Assembly: GCF_000969835.1 (NCBI RefSeq) | Contig: NZ_KQ033913.1 | Location: forward strand, 1,979,480 to 2,043,479 | Length of the DNA: 64,000 nucleotides | Direction: 5' to 3' | Origin: Parabacteroides goldsteinii DSM 19448 = WAL 12034 | Lineage (GTDB): Bacteria > Bacteroidota > Bacteroidia > Bacteroidales > Tannerellaceae | In this document: positions 53,184 to 62,178 of the stretch, in pieces | Position numbering within the stretch: position 1 is the stretch's first letter | Layout: each line of letters starts with the position of its first letter | Position numbers and translations under genes: made by a program | The notes under the pieces: model-generated | Database searches by the model: none | What the model was told of the DNA's origin: nothing | The model's input: only the letters and a program-made list of their open reading frames with translations

Positions 53184-53980
53184 ATCACACCTCCTCCTTC
53201 ATTTGAGGCATTGTCTTCCTCGTTGGTAAACAGGATCGTGACACCGATCAGCAGCAACATGATAAGAGACAGGGCGGCGCCATAGTTCCACATCCCATTA
53301 TTGATATTCTCTTGTACGGTCGTACCGAACAGTTTGATATTGTTCATTGTCAGCAACTCGGCAATAGCAAACGTCGAAACGGTCGGCATAAAGACCATCA
53401 CGATACCGCTCATCACACCGGGCATCGACAAAGGAAAAATTGTCTTCATAAATACCTGGAAAGGATTGGCACCCAAATCCTGTGCGGCTTCAATCAGGCT
53501 GCGGTCCATCTTCTGCAAGGTGTTATAGATCGGATAGATCATAAAGGGCAGAAAGTTGTATACCATACCGAAGATCAAGGCTCCTTCGCCCAAAGGCAAA
53601 TCAAGGAAATCGAACAGGGCGACTGTTGCCAACGTACGGATCAGAATGTTCACCCACATCGGCAGGATAAACAACACGACCATCGTACGGGAAGTATTAA
53701 AACGGGCCTGACTCAATATATAGGCTGCCGGATATCCTAAGAGCAGGCAGGCCAAAGTAGTAATGATCGCAATCCCAATAGAATAGACAAAGGTATTCAA
53801 TGCCTCGGGATGCATCATAAATTTACGGAAGTTGGCGAAAGTAAATGCTCCCTCGGCATCCGTAAAGGCATATAAAACGATCAGGAGCAATGGCATCACT
53901 ACGAATACCGCCAGAAATAATGCGTAAGGAATCGTCCAGTTCCTGCGCCGCATGAAAAATGCTGAGACTTTATTTATCAC
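53180..53980 (-). CDS. potB: Polyamine ABC transporter permease PotB
   Basis: This 266-aa permease has six predicted helices and the EAA loop IEAAQDLGANPFQVFMKTIFPLSMPG (~166-191). It is paired with PotC. It lies 11 bases after potA and overlaps potC by 4 bases. Confidence 0.94.
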   Translation of the reverse strand: MINKVSAFFMRRRNWTIPYALFLAVFVVMPLLLIVLYAFTDAEGAFTFANFRKFMMHPEALNTFVYSIGIAIITTLACLLLGYPAAYILSQARFNTSRTMVVLFILPMWVNILIRTLATVALFDFLDLPLGEGALIFGMVYNFLPFMIYPIYNTLQKMDRSLIEAAQDLGANPFQVFMKTIFPLSMPGVMSGIVMVFMPTVSTFAIAELLTMNNIKLFGTTVQENINNGMWNYGAALSLIMLLLIGVTILFTNEEDNASNEGGGVI

Positions 53981-53991
53981 TTCCTTTCCTT

Positions 53992-55374
53992 TTAGTTATG
54001 AATAATACGTATATTCTCAGGGGCAATCCGTATACCGACCCGGTCACCATCGTCCCAGACATCTGTCGTATCGACGAAAATATCTTCGTCCCAGTCAGTA
54101 AACACTGTCAGATGATAATGGTTCCCTTTGTACAGGATAAATTTCACTTCACCTGTCAGCTTGCCGTCTTCTTCATTATCCTCCAGAATAACATGACGGA
54201 AATCGACTTCCACTTTTACAGGAGCGTCCGGTTCCATATCGGAAACTTCGTTACACTCAAAAGTGGTTCCAAGAAATTCCACATGGGTAGAATCAATCAT
54301 TTTACCTTCAAACGTGTTGCAGACACGTTCTTTCTTCATAACATGAATATCGAATGGTTTTACCAGCAATCCGACTTCCTGTCCGGCTTCAAAACAATGA
54401 TAATCCTGTACCATGAACTCGTATCCTTCGGGAGTCTGCACCATCATTTCGTAATGGACTCCTTTAAAGATGGAAGAAGTAACCGTTCCGGTCAGCATGG
54501 CAGCTTCCGACGGGTCGAATATATAAATATCTTCCGGACGGATTACGACATCGACCGGTGCCTGTTCTCCAAACCCTTCATCGACACATTCAAAATCGTG
54601 TCCGGCAAAAGAGACTTGCTTATCTTTTATCATCAATCCGTTCAGGATATTACTTTCACCGATGAAGTCGGCTACAAACGAGTTGATCGGTTCGTTATAG
54701 ATATCGATCGGGGTTCCTATCTGCTGGATACGGCCTTCGCTCATCACGACAATCGTATCGCTCAACGTTAAAGCTTCTTCCTGGTCATGCGTTACATAAA
54801 CGAAGGTAATGCCGAGTGACTTATGCATTTCCTTCAATTCCATCTGCATATCTTTACGCATCTTCAGATCGAGTGCAGCCAACGGTTCGTCGAGTAATAA
54901 CACTTCCGGTTCATTCACAATGGCCCGGGCAATGGCGACACGCTGCTGTTGTCCGCCGGAAAGGGAATCGACATCACGGTATTCATAGTCGGTCATACCG
55001 ACCATCTTCAAGGCTTGCTTTACCTTCTTTTCGATCACGGCGGAAGGCAGTTTCTTTAATTTCAGGCCGAAAGCGATATTATTGAAAACATTCAGGTGCG
55101 GGAACAATGCATATTTCTGAAACACCGTATTGACCGGCCTTTTGTGTGGCGGCGTTTGCGTAATCTCCTTTCCTGCAATGGAGATCTCCCCTTCCGAAGC
55201 GGTCTGAAATCCGGCTATCAGACGTAACAATGTGGTCTTACCACAACCGGAAGGTCCCAAAATAGTAACAAACTCGCCCTTACGGACAAACAAATTTACA
55301 TCATTCAGCACAGCCTTGTCCCCAAAGAACTTGGATACATGTTCTACACTGATAATGCAGTCGGACTTTTGCAT
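53992..55374 (-). CDS. potA: Polyamine ABC transporter ATPase PotA
   Basis: This 460-aa ATPase has Walker [10 protein letters not shown] at 40-48, the signature [14 protein letters not shown] at ~138-151, Walker [13 protein letters not shown] at ~158-169, and the switch His in [11 protein letters not shown]. The C-terminal part (~240-460) holds TOBE-like beta-domains and is longer than in E. coli PotA (378 aa). It drives polyamine import with PotBCD. It is the first gene of the operon, with a well-formed promoter at 55435-55464. Confidence 0.94.
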   Translation of the reverse strand: MQKSDCIISVEHVSKFFGDKAVLNDVNLFVRKGEFVTILGPSGCGKTTLLRLIAGFQTASEGEISIAGKEITQTPPHKRPVNTVFQKYALFPHLNVFNNIAFGLKLKKLPSAVIEKKVKQALKMVGMTDYEYRDVDSLSGGQQQRVAIARAIVNEPEVLLLDEPLAALDLKMRKDMQMELKEMHKSLGITFVYVTHDQEEALTLSDTIVVMSEGRIQQIGTPIDIYNEPINSFVADFIGESNILNGLMIKDKQVSFAGHDFECVDEGFGEQAPVDVVIRPEDIYIFDPSEAAMLTGTVTSSIFKGVHYEMMVQTPEGYEFMVQDYHCFEAGQEVGLLVKPFDIHVMKKERVCNTFEGKMIDSTHVEFLGTTFECNEVSDMEPDAPVKVEVDFRHVILEDNEEDGKLTGEVKFILYKGNHYHLTVFTDWDEDIFVDTTDVWDDGDRVGIRIAPENIRIIHN

Positions 55375-55434
55375 AGATTTATCCCTTTTCCTTACAAGTT
55401 AAACATAGAATCGCTCGCTTTTATAAAAGCGGCA

Positions 55435-55464
55435 CAAAGGTATACATTTTAAGGGACTTTCAAA
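55435..55464 (-). promoter_or_regulatory. potABCD promoter
   Basis: On the minus strand, TTTG (55464-55461) is followed after 18 bases by TACCTTTG (55442-55435), a full Bacteroidetes -33/-7 pair 60 bases before the potA ATG. Confidence 0.65.
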
Positions 55465-55512
55465 ACGTCTGAACCGTTAAGAGATGGATATATAAAAGAA
55501 CGTTACCGAACT

Positions 55513-56703
55513 TTATTTATTTCCCTTGGGTAACAACAGGTTCAGTAAAACTCCCAACAATGCGGACAACCCGATACCGGCCATTGTAAAACCGCCAAAT
55601 TCAATTGCTGCGCCACCTATGCCGAAGGTAAGGATCAGCGAAACAATAATCAGGTTACGTGTATCGCCCAGATTCGTCCGGTTTTGTATCAGGCTGTTTA
55701 TACCGACAGCCGCAATCGTACCGAACAGCAACAACATTATTCCGCCCAACACGGCCGGCGGAATCGATTTCAGAAAAGCACTGATCTTCCCAAAGACAGA
55801 AAAGACAATACCTGTCACCGCAGCAATACGGATAACGGTAGGGTCTGTGATCTTTGTCAGCGAGATAGCGCCAGTCACTTCCGAATAGGTCGTTACAGGA
55901 GGTCCTCCGATCAGGCCGGCAGCAACACATGCCAAGCCATCCCCCAACATAGTACGGTGCAAACCCGGATCTTTCACAAAATCTTTGCCGGTCACCTCAT
56001 TGATGGCATATACATCGCCGATATGTTCAATGATCGGGGCGATGGTAACCGGAATCATAAAAATCACAGCTCCCCAGGATAATTCCGGTTTAACGAACTG
56101 GGGAAACGCAAACCAGGGAGCGGCAACAATCGGTTCAAAATCAATCACACCAAAGACTGCCCCGGCAATATACCCTACAATGATCCCGCAAAAGATAGGG
56201 ATCAGCTTGATCATCCCCTTCCCGAGCAAGGATGCCAGAATAGCCGTCAGCAAAGCGATCAGGGCCAGCGGCCAGTTCTCTTTCGCCATATTCACACCGG
56301 AACCGGCAAGCGACAAACCAATCAGTATAATAACCGGCCCGATCACGACCGGAGGGAAAAGCGTTTTAATAAAACCGATGCCACGCCATTTAACCAATGC
56401 GCTCATCAGTCCGTAGACGGCACCTACGGCAACCAGTCCCGACATCGTACCCGGCAAACCATATAATTCCGTCGCTTTAATGATGGGAGCAACGAAAGCA
56501 AAACTACTTCCCAGGAAAATAGGAACTTTTCCTTTCGTAACCAGATGAAAGATCAGTGTACCCAGCCCGGCAGTAAAAAGGGCTGTCGAAGGATCAAGAC
56601 CGACCAATAAAGGCACCAATACTGTTGCACCAAAGGCTACAAAGAGAAATTGAACGCCCACTATTGTTTTTTGAGCGGGGCTCAGTGATTTTTTGCTGTC
56701 CAT
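55513..56703 (-). CDS. uraA: Uracil/xanthine permease (NCS2 family, UraA-like)
   Basis: This 396-aa NCS2 transporter has about 12-14 transmembrane segments. The family signature GLIGGPPVTTYSEVTGAI is near residue 265-285, and the motif IAPIIEHIGDVYAINEVTG is near 215-235. It probably imports uracil with protons. Start choice: the frame is open for another ~120 codons upstream, but that part reads across the divergent msrA gene and its promoter. The ATG at 56701-56703 (MDSKKSLSPAQK) gives the normal family length and N-terminus. Confidence 0.92.
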   Translation of the reverse strand: MDSKKSLSPAQKTIVGVQFLFVAFGATVLVPLLVGLDPSTALFTAGLGTLIFHLVTKGKVPIFLGSSFAFVAPIIKATELYGLPGTMSGLVAVGAVYGLMSALVKWRGIGFIKTLFPPVVIGPVIILIGLSLAGSGVNMAKENWPLALIALLTAILASLLGKGMIKLIPIFCGIIVGYIAGAVFGVIDFEPIVAAPWFAFPQFVKPELSWGAVIFMIPVTIAPIIEHIGDVYAINEVTGKDFVKDPGLHRTMLGDGLACVAAGLIGGPPVTTYSEVTGAISLTKITDPTVIRIAAVTGIVFSVFGKISAFLKSIPPAVLGGIMLLLFGTIAAVGINSLIQNRTNLGDTRNLIIVSLILTFGIGGAAIEFGGFTMAGIGLSALLGVLLNLLLPKGNK

Positions 56704-56718
56704 TGCGAAATAAAAGAT

Positions 56719-56736
56719 TATATTTGCACAAATATA
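56719..56736. promoter_or_regulatory. Back-to-back -7 boxes for uraA and msrA
   Basis: TATATTTG on the plus strand (56719-56726, msrA) and TATATTTG on the minus strand (56736-56729, uraA) are separated by only two bases and form an 18-bp near-palindrome. Two polymerases could not occupy both at once. Confidence 0.55.
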
Positions 56737-56766
56737 AATAGAATAATTCAAACGCTGAATAAGAAT

Positions 56767-57273
56767 ATGACACAGAATAACTTTCATAAAGAAACAGCCT
56801 ATTTTGCATCCGGCTGTTTTTGGGGAACCCAATATCACCTGGAAAAAGTAAAAGGCGTAGAATATACGCATGTCGGCTACATGGGCGGAACAGTAAATAA
56901 CCCTTCCTATCCGGAAGTAAAAACAGGGACAACCGGCCATGTAGAAACCGTTGAAGTCATCTTTGATCCTGCACAAACCAGCTTCGAACAATTGCTGCGT
57001 CTTTACTTCGAGACCCACGATTTCACACAGGTAGGCGGACAAGGCCCGGACATAGGCAGCCAATATCGCTCCGTTATCTTCTATTGCAATGAAGAACAGA
57101 AGGAGATCGCGGAAAGATATATCGGTAAATTATTCGGAATGGGATTTAAAGTAGCTACGGCATTGGAACCTGCCGAGAAATTCTGGATAGGAGAAGACTA
57201 TCACCAACATTATTACGACAAGAAAGGAGAAACTCCTTATTGTCATATTTATCGGAAGATATTCAATGATTGA
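56767..57273 (+). CDS. msrA: Peptide-methionine (S)-S-oxide reductase
   Basis: This 168-aa MsrA has the catalytic Cys17 in ASGCFWGTQYH. YTHVGYMGGTVNNPSY follows, and the C-terminal part keeps FWIGEDYHQHYY. It repairs oxidised methionine (S-sulfoxide). No MsrB domain is fused, and length is normal for a stand-alone MsrA. It is divergent from uraA. Confidence 0.96.
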   Translation: MTQNNFHKETAYFASGCFWGTQYHLEKVKGVEYTHVGYMGGTVNNPSYPEVKTGTTGHVETVEVIFDPAQTSFEQLLRLYFETHDFTQVGGQGPDIGSQYRSVIFYCNEEQKEIAERYIGKLFGMGFKVATALEPAEKFWIGEDYHQHYYDKKGETPYCHIYRKIFND

Positions 57274-57279
57274 TTTTGT

Positions 57280-57345
57280 TTCATCCTAAGGAAACTAAAA
57301 TTTCTTCCGGGAGAAACAACTGTTTCATCCGGAAGAAACTAAAAA
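57280..57345. repeat. Short repeated GTTTC...GAAAC elements after msrA
   Basis: TTTCATCC...GAAACTAAAA occurs twice (about 57281-57302 and 57322-57345), with an intervening TTCTTCCGGGAGAAAC, giving several possible stem-loops. It is probably the termination region between convergent msrA and the glycosyltransferase gene. Confidence 0.45.
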
Positions 57346-57352
57346 TATACTA

Positions 57353-58285
57353 TCAGAAGTTTTTCTTATCGTCAATAATATATTCGGGACGCGCTTTGAT
57401 TTCATCGAACAGAATCCCTACATATTGTCCTAAAACACCCACCGTCAACAGCTGGACACCGCCGAAGAAAATAACAGATGTCATAATGGAAGTCCAACCG
57501 CTTTCGGCATTACTGAACCCGTAGATTTTTCCCAGTGTAAACCAGGCGGCCAAAACAATACCGACCACCACAGCTATAAATCCCAAACTTGTTGCCAACC
57601 GAAGCGGCTTTTTAGAGAAATACAACATGGCCGTCGAAGCAAACTTCCACATTTTGCTGAAAGGATATTTCGTTTCACCGGCAATCCGGGCTTCCCGCTC
57701 ATAATAAAACGGCACCTGCTTATAACCGAGCCAGCTTATCAATCCCCTGATATATTTACCCCGTTCCTGAAAACGGTCGAATTGATCCATAATTTTCCGG
57801 TCGATCATACGGAAGTCACCGGTATCCAGCGGAAAGCTGACGTCACTCATATAATTAAGCAAACGGTAAAATGCTTTTGAGGTAATTTTTTTGAAAAAGC
57901 TTTCCCCTTCCCTCGATTTTCGTACGCAATAGACTACGTTTGCATGCTCTTTTTCCTGCAATTCCAATATACCGGGAATCAGTTCGGGAGGGTCCTGCAT
58001 ATCGGCATCGAGTATGACGGCCAGATCAGCGTCACAGTTATTGATACCTGCCGTTACGGCCGGCTGATGTCCGAAGTTTCTTGAAAAATGGATTACCTTT
58101 ACCTGTGGATCGGAGGCAGCTATACCATCCAGCAATTCCCGGGTTTTATCCCGGCTTCCATCGTTTATATAAATAATTTCAGTAGCAATAGGCACCGACT
58201 GCAATGCTTCCTTTGTACGACGGTATGATTCGGATATAACCAACTCTTCGTTGTAACACGGCACTATAACTGCAAGCTTCTTCAT
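57353..58285 (-). CDS. GT2-family polyprenyl-phosphate glycosyltransferase (GtrB/DPM1-like)
   Basis: This 310-aa protein has a GT-A domain at ~1-220 (VPCYNEE at the N-terminus, LDADMQDPPELI as the metal/nucleotide-sugar motif, DTGDFRMIDRK) and two C-terminal transmembrane helices (~228-295). Such enzymes load a sugar onto undecaprenyl phosphate for transfer across the inner membrane. The GtrA-like protein encoded 7 bases upstream would be the flippase. The target glycoconjugate is unknown. Confidence 0.9.
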   Translation of the reverse strand: MKKLAVIVPCYNEELVISESYRRTKEALQSVPIATEIIYINDGSRDKTRELLDGIAASDPQVKVIHFSRNFGHQPAVTAGINNCDADLAVILDADMQDPPELIPGILELQEKEHANVVYCVRKSREGESFFKKITSKAFYRLLNYMSDVSFPLDTGDFRMIDRKIMDQFDRFQERGKYIRGLISWLGYKQVPFYYEREARIAGETKYPFSKMWKFASTAMLYFSKKPLRLATSLGFIAVVVGIVLAAWFTLGKIYGFSNAESGWTSIMTSVIFFGGVQLLTVGVLGQYVGILFDEIKARPEYIIDDKKNF

Positions 58286-58292
58286 CTGCTTT

Positions 58293-58670
58293 TTATGACT
58301 TGAATGTATAAAACTTATTCATTACGAAATTAATAACCGTATAAAAAGCCATAGCCAGCAACTGGTTATAATAAGGATCGATCGACAGGTTGGCATTCAG
58401 ATACATCAGCAAACCTAGTTGCATCAGATAACAGATACCGAACACAACACCGAAACGAACGGCACTGCTCATCCAGCCCGCATCGCTATGGAACGTCCAT
58501 TGCTTGTTCCAGATAAAACTGTTCAGTACCCCCGCCGCATAACCGACTATATTCGATACAATATCCGAACAACCGAGCAGCTTCATCATTATCCAGATAA
58601 CGACAGCTGTTATAACGGTGTTCCCCACTCCCACTATACCATACTTAATGGCTTGTTTTACTGTTTCCAT
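58293..58670 (-). CDS. GtrA-family membrane protein
   Basis: This 125-aa protein has four predicted transmembrane helices (KYGIVGVGNTVITAVVIW, VGYAAGVLNSFIWNKQWTF and others), the standard GtrA form. It probably flips the lipid-linked sugar made by the neighbouring GT2 enzyme. The gene overlaps the preceding gene by 26 bases. Confidence 0.9.
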   Translation of the reverse strand: METVKQAIKYGIVGVGNTVITAVVIWIMMKLLGCSDIVSNIVGYAAGVLNSFIWNKQWTFHSDAGWMSSAVRFGVVFGICYLMQLGLLMYLNANLSIDPYYNQLLAMAFYTVINFVMNKFYTFKS

Positions 58671-59400
58671 TCTTATTTATAATATCAGTGACTTCCTGCT
58701 CGGTCAGTTCCTTTACATTTGTTATTGTAAAGATGTCTGAAAGGAAATCGCCGTATTGGTTACATTCATTGATAACCTTGTCAAGGGTTAACTTGATGTC
58801 TGCACGTACCGGTATCAAAAACACCAGTTCCACATATTGCTCCCCGATCGTCAGGCGCTCTATCTCGCAGTCGGCCTTCGGCAGGAAATAAGCGAACTCA
58901 CGTTCTATGACTTTACGCTGATACTCCAGGAAAGGTTTACGATCCCTGGATAACATCAATACGTAAAAGCGCAATTTCTCACCTTTGCCTCCCAGCCCTG
59001 TCGAAATATATATTTGTTTCTCATCCGACAACTCCGACTCCAAAGAGATGCGACTTTCCATCAAAGCCATATAAGCCCAGTTGCTCACATCTTCGTCCGG
59101 GTGCTGCACATAATCTTCCAGCATCCGGTAGGCTTTCACCTCGCGGGAAGTTGCCAGCATGGATAAAATATATTTCTTATAATCGGTTGTCGACTCCGGA
59201 TTAGACAGACTTTCGCGGAAGGCTGTATAATCCATATCGTTTAAATCCGGTTTTGCCCTTTCTTTACGAACCTGTTCGGAATACTTGAAATATTCCATCT
59301 GAAGTTCAACCGGAACACGCTGTTCTAATATATGGAAATGTCCGTCCATCTTGCTAAAAGAGTCACGGAACTTCTTGAATACATCACCTTCTTCTTTCAT
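58645..59400 (-). CDS. Conserved hypothetical protein with helical-repeat region
   Basis: This 251-aa protein is without signal peptide or membrane segment, so probably cytoplasmic. I do not recognise the family. Residues ~60-115 (KYILSMLATSREVKAYRMLEDYVQHPDEDVSNWAYMAL) look like HEAT-type helical repeats. The second half is alpha/beta (EKLRFYVLMLSRDRKPF, VELVFLIPVRADIKLTLDKVINECN). Its end overlaps gtrA by 26 bases, which suggests co-expression with the GT2/GtrA pair. It has its own -7 box at 59451-59458. Confidence 0.7.
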   Translation of the reverse strand: MKEEGDVFKKFRDSFSKMDGHFHILEQRVPVELQMEYFKYSEQVRKERAKPDLNDMDYTAFRESLSNPESTTDYKKYILSMLATSREVKAYRMLEDYVQHPDEDVSNWAYMALMESRISLESELSDEKQIYISTGLGGKGEKLRFYVLMLSRDRKPFLEYQRKVIEREFAYFLPKADCEIERLTIGEQYVELVFLIPVRADIKLTLDKVINECNQYGDFLSDIFTITNVKELTEQEVTDIINKNGNSKTSH

Positions 59401-59450
59401 AGACCTGTTTTTTTAGTTATATACTATACCCAATAAACAAGAAACTAAGA

Positions 59451-59458
59451 CAAAAGTA
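59451..59458 (-). promoter_or_regulatory. -7 box for the hypothetical-gtrA-GT2 operon
   Basis: Minus-strand TACTTTTG fits TAnnTTTG, 51 bases before the ATG at 59400. Confidence 0.5.
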
Positions 59459-59557
59459 AGGCTTTTTCCCGATATTTTTGGCATTAGAGCATAAAAACGG
59501 GGATAAATGGCATTTTTATTTACCTTTTATCCCCCAGATCAGTTCAAATTATGCGAA

Positions 59558-60559
59558 TCAAACGCCTGCATAGATCAGGAAACCCAAACCGACAACAAAA
59601 AACAGGAACATTCCCAAATTCAGATAACCGGAAGATCTGGGCGCTCCTTTAAATTCATGCCAGATCAGGATTCCCCACAGGGCCGAAACCAATGTTGCAC
59701 CTTGCCCCAGGCCGTAAGAAATGGCGGCTCCGGCTTTTTCAGAAGCAATCATACTGAATGACTGCCCTATACACCAGATCACTCCGCCTAATATCCCGAC
59801 AAAATGGGTACGGATATTCCCTTTAAAATAACCGGCAATAGAGACAGGGGCGCCTTCTACCGGTTTTTTCATTGCAATCGTGTTAAAGAGAAAATTGCTG
59901 GCAAATACGCCGAGGGCAAAAATGAAAACAGCCGTATAGGGCGTCAACTTGCCTGCTGCGGGAGAGGCAAAGTTTTCCAGATCCATGGAAGCAGCAACAA
60001 AACGGTAAAAGAAAGCCATGATCACGCCGGCTGCAACAGAAATAAATATTCCTTTTCCGGAAACTTTTTTTGAGCCGACCAATGCTTTTTTATAAGCCAG
60101 CCCGTTCAGAAGGATCGCAACAGCAATCAATGCCACACCGACAAAAATAAACAATGGCTCTCCTTTAGCGGCACCAAAATAATTGATCAGGACACCCAAA
60201 ACCAAAGCCAAACCAACTCCTACCGGAAAAGCGACGGACATACCGCATATGGCTATTGCTGCCGAAAGCAATATGTTCGAGGCATTAAAAATGATTCCTC
60301 CCAAAAACGCACTGCCGATGCTGACCGGTTCGGCCTGCATCAGATCGGGAATAAAACTGCGGCCTTCGGAACCGATACTACCCAAGGTAAAAGCAGAGAT
60401 AACGGAGAACAAAAGAACTCCGATCACATAATCCCAATAAAAGAACTCATACCTCCATGTCCTGGAGGCCAGTTTCTGTGTATTTCCCCATGAGCCCCAA
60501 CACAACATGGTCACAACACAAAAAACAATTGCCAATGTATAACTTTGTACAATAAACAT
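59558..60559 (-). CDS. GRP/RhaT-type sugar permease (DMT superfamily), RusT-like
   Basis: This 333-aa membrane protein has about 10 hydrophobic helices (MFIVQSYTLAIVFCVVTMLCWGSWGN; ILIWHEFKGAPRSSGYLNLGMFLFFV at the end) of the glucose/ribose porter type. By position after a nucleoside hydrolase and an ADP-ribosylglycohydrolase it corresponds to the ribose transporter of the Bacteroides ribose utilization (rus) locus; this is inference from gene order. It lies 7 bases after the nucleoside hydrolase gene, the same operon. Confidence 0.85.
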   Translation of the reverse strand: MFIVQSYTLAIVFCVVTMLCWGSWGNTQKLASRTWRYEFFYWDYVIGVLLFSVISAFTLGSIGSEGRSFIPDLMQAEPVSIGSAFLGGIIFNASNILLSAAIAICGMSVAFPVGVGLALVLGVLINYFGAAKGEPLFIFVGVALIAVAILLNGLAYKKALVGSKKVSGKGIFISVAAGVIMAFFYRFVAASMDLENFASPAAGKLTPYTAVFIFALGVFASNFLFNTIAMKKPVEGAPVSIAGYFKGNIRTHFVGILGGVIWCIGQSFSMIASEKAGAAISYGLGQGATLVSALWGILIWHEFKGAPRSSGYLNLGMFLFFVVGLGFLIYAGV

Positions 60560-60566
60560 ATCTTTA

Positions 60567-61580
60567 CTATTTAGAACCAGGTTGATGCATCATATAATTT
60601 TCCAGCAAGGCAGCCATCTGACCGGCCGGCATCTTTTCTATCAGACGAAGGTCCTTTCCGTTCTCGTCCGGAATCCAAGTGTTAGTACCTTCCTCATCGA
60701 TCACTTTGAATATTCCACGTTCCACATTATAATAAGGGTCATATCCTTTAATGGCGACCCAGACAGCCGTAAGATCCCAACTCATCCGTCCGTCCGGATC
60801 TCCTTCCGCAAAGCACAAGGCATAAGCATCCTTTACGGGACTATCCGTTATATCGGAAGCGACCAGCTTCTTACCCGTCAAAACGACATTTCCGATCTCA
60901 AAACCACTAAAGACAATTTCAGTAGGCCATTGTTCTGCCACAGTCTTCGAAGCCGGCGTGTCACAAAAGACATTGAACTCCCGTCCTTTTGGGAAAAAGC
61001 CAGCCATAGCGACAACCTGTTTTACCTTTTTAGCGACCAGTTCTTTTCCTGACAAAGGGCTATATTCGTCACCTTCGGAATGTAACAGGTCTTTCAGATT
61101 GGTAAAAAAGCCGATTGTACAGATCACCACACTTTTATCTGGCTGCGCACTCAGCACTTTGCGATATACCTGAACGGCATCAGGAGCATCCGACGTCTTC
61201 TTTGTTTTATGAGGATATTTATCAGGCAAAGCCTCCGTCCATTTGATCTTATGACCGGAAGTCATCGTTACACCGCCTTCGCTTTTGGGCGCCCCGACAG
61301 GAATGGAAGGACGATTAAAATAGGTATTCAATACTTCGATACAAGGGACGACTGATTCATCATGGTTGGATGACAAAGTTGCAAGAATATCGACATATCC
61401 GCTATCAGCCAGGGCATGCATGACAGCCATTGCACCGACATCATCATAATCAGGCCCCAAATCAGTATCCAGGATCAGACTGACAGGCTGCATGGCGGTT
61501 TCCTGTACGGTTTTCTTCGGTGTACTGTTACAGGAGACCAGCAGGGATAATACACAGATTAACAAAAATAGATGTTTCAT
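60567..61580 (-). CDS. Nucleoside hydrolase lipoprotein (RusNH-like)
   Basis: This 337-aa lipoprotein has the lipobox LLVSC (Cys17). The nucleoside-hydrolase Ca2+ motif appears as LILDTDLGPDYDDVGAMAVMHAL (~35-57), with GFEIGNVVLTG and an end block around GRMSWDLTAVWVAIKG (Asp as metal ligand). It cleaves nucleosides to ribose and base outside the inner membrane. With the sugar permease encoded downstream and the ADP-ribosylglycohydrolase encoded beyond the IS, it forms a ribose-scavenging set. The IS110 insertion lies just upstream of its start, so its expression may now depend on the IS or be lost. Confidence 0.9.
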   Translation of the reverse strand: MKHLFLLICVLSLLVSCNSTPKKTVQETAMQPVSLILDTDLGPDYDDVGAMAVMHALADSGYVDILATLSSNHDESVVPCIEVLNTYFNRPSIPVGAPKSEGGVTMTSGHKIKWTEALPDKYPHKTKKTSDAPDAVQVYRKVLSAQPDKSVVICTIGFFTNLKDLLHSEGDEYSPLSGKELVAKKVKQVVAMAGFFPKGREFNVFCDTPASKTVAEQWPTEIVFSGFEIGNVVLTGKKLVASDITDSPVKDAYALCFAEGDPDGRMSWDLTAVWVAIKGYDPYYNVERGIFKVIDEEGTNTWIPDENGKDLRLIEKMPAGQMAALLENYMMHQPGSK

Positions 61581-61869
61581 ATGTAAATAAATTGCGCTCC
61601 CTATCTCAAGAGAGCCGTTTAAACCATTAATAAATTGATTTTTTTAGAATTCAGACAAAACAAAAGAGAGCACTTGTATAGATACAAATGCGGTTGGCTA
61701 TTATCTTTGGGCATTTTATAATTTTACAACAGCTAAGAAAAAAAAAATTTCATACACGCGTTAAAGGACTCGCAGTCTTGACCGCTTAGCAGTTGAGATC
61801 AGTTTCATGAGCGACCTCTTGCTGTTTCTTACGACAACAAGCCAGTAAAAATCGACCTTCTCTATGTTT
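61581..61869. other. Noncoding region: leader of nucleoside hydrolase and 3' end of IS110
   Basis: These 289 bases lie between the nucleoside-hydrolase start and the transposase stop. The left IS boundary falls somewhere here but cannot be placed without an empty-site comparison. One hairpin with CTTG...CAAG arms (61818-61841) lies close to the transposase stop. It could be a transposase terminator or part of an element-encoded guide RNA. Confidence 0.4.
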
Positions 61870-62178
61870 TTAACCTACTTCTGGGATTGGACCATCATCA
61901 CGGCTGATTTTAACTTTATAGCCAAGTGCTTCCAGCTCTTTCTTCAAGTAATTTTTCCGTTTCTGCTCCATCCTTTGGTTGAGATATTCCGCACCGAGTT
62001 CCTTATACTCACAAGCCTCTTTCAGTACATGCCATACCGATTTCAGGATCGAGTGTCCTACTGCTACTAAAGCCCTCTTTTTCCCTCGACGGGCGGCTAA
62101 ACGGTGATAACGTGCACTGTAAAAGGTGTTCTTGGTACGGGTGGCTGCCCACGCAGCCTCCGTGATTACGGCTTTCAA
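61870..62178 (-). CDS. IS110-family transposase, C-terminal part in -1 frame
   Basis: This segment (reading KAVITEAAWAATRTKNTFYSARYHRLAARRGKKRA in part) is the conserved C-terminal end of IS110 transposases, joined to the main frame by a -1 shift at the A9 run. A TTG at 62176-62178 could start it separately, but the family never uses it alone, so it is best read as the rest of the transposase. It ends in IPEVG at 61870. Confidence 0.8.
   Translation of the reverse strand: MKAVITEAAWAATRTKNTFYSARYHRLAARRGKKRALVAVGHSILKSVWHVLKEACEYKELGAEYLNQRMEQKRKNYLKKELEALGYKVKISRDDGPIPEVG

Noticed and set aside
53959..54771. Plus-strand open frame of 270 codons opposite potA
   Set aside because: It is an antisense shadow of the PotA gene, with no recognisable protein features.
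56704..57063. N-terminal extension of the uracil permease frame
   Set aside because: It would overlap msrA and its promoter on the other strand. The family N-terminus begins at MDSKKSLSPAQK.
57280..57345. Possible CRISPR-like repeats after msrA
   Set aside because: Only two to three imperfect units are present, with no spacer pattern and no cas genes. They are better explained as a termination region.
61569..61580. GATGTTTCAT next to the nucleoside-hydrolase start, also present at the IS right end (63211-63220)
   Set aside because: I considered it as an IS target or end repeat, but here it is simply the reverse of the ATG-AAA-CAT start codons, and ten bases is too short to argue for a shared boundary.
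62175..62178. Two separate IS genes (as in IS3-type orfA/orfB)
   Set aside because: Protein content shows one IS110 transposase interrupted by a -1 shift at the A9 run, not two functional units.
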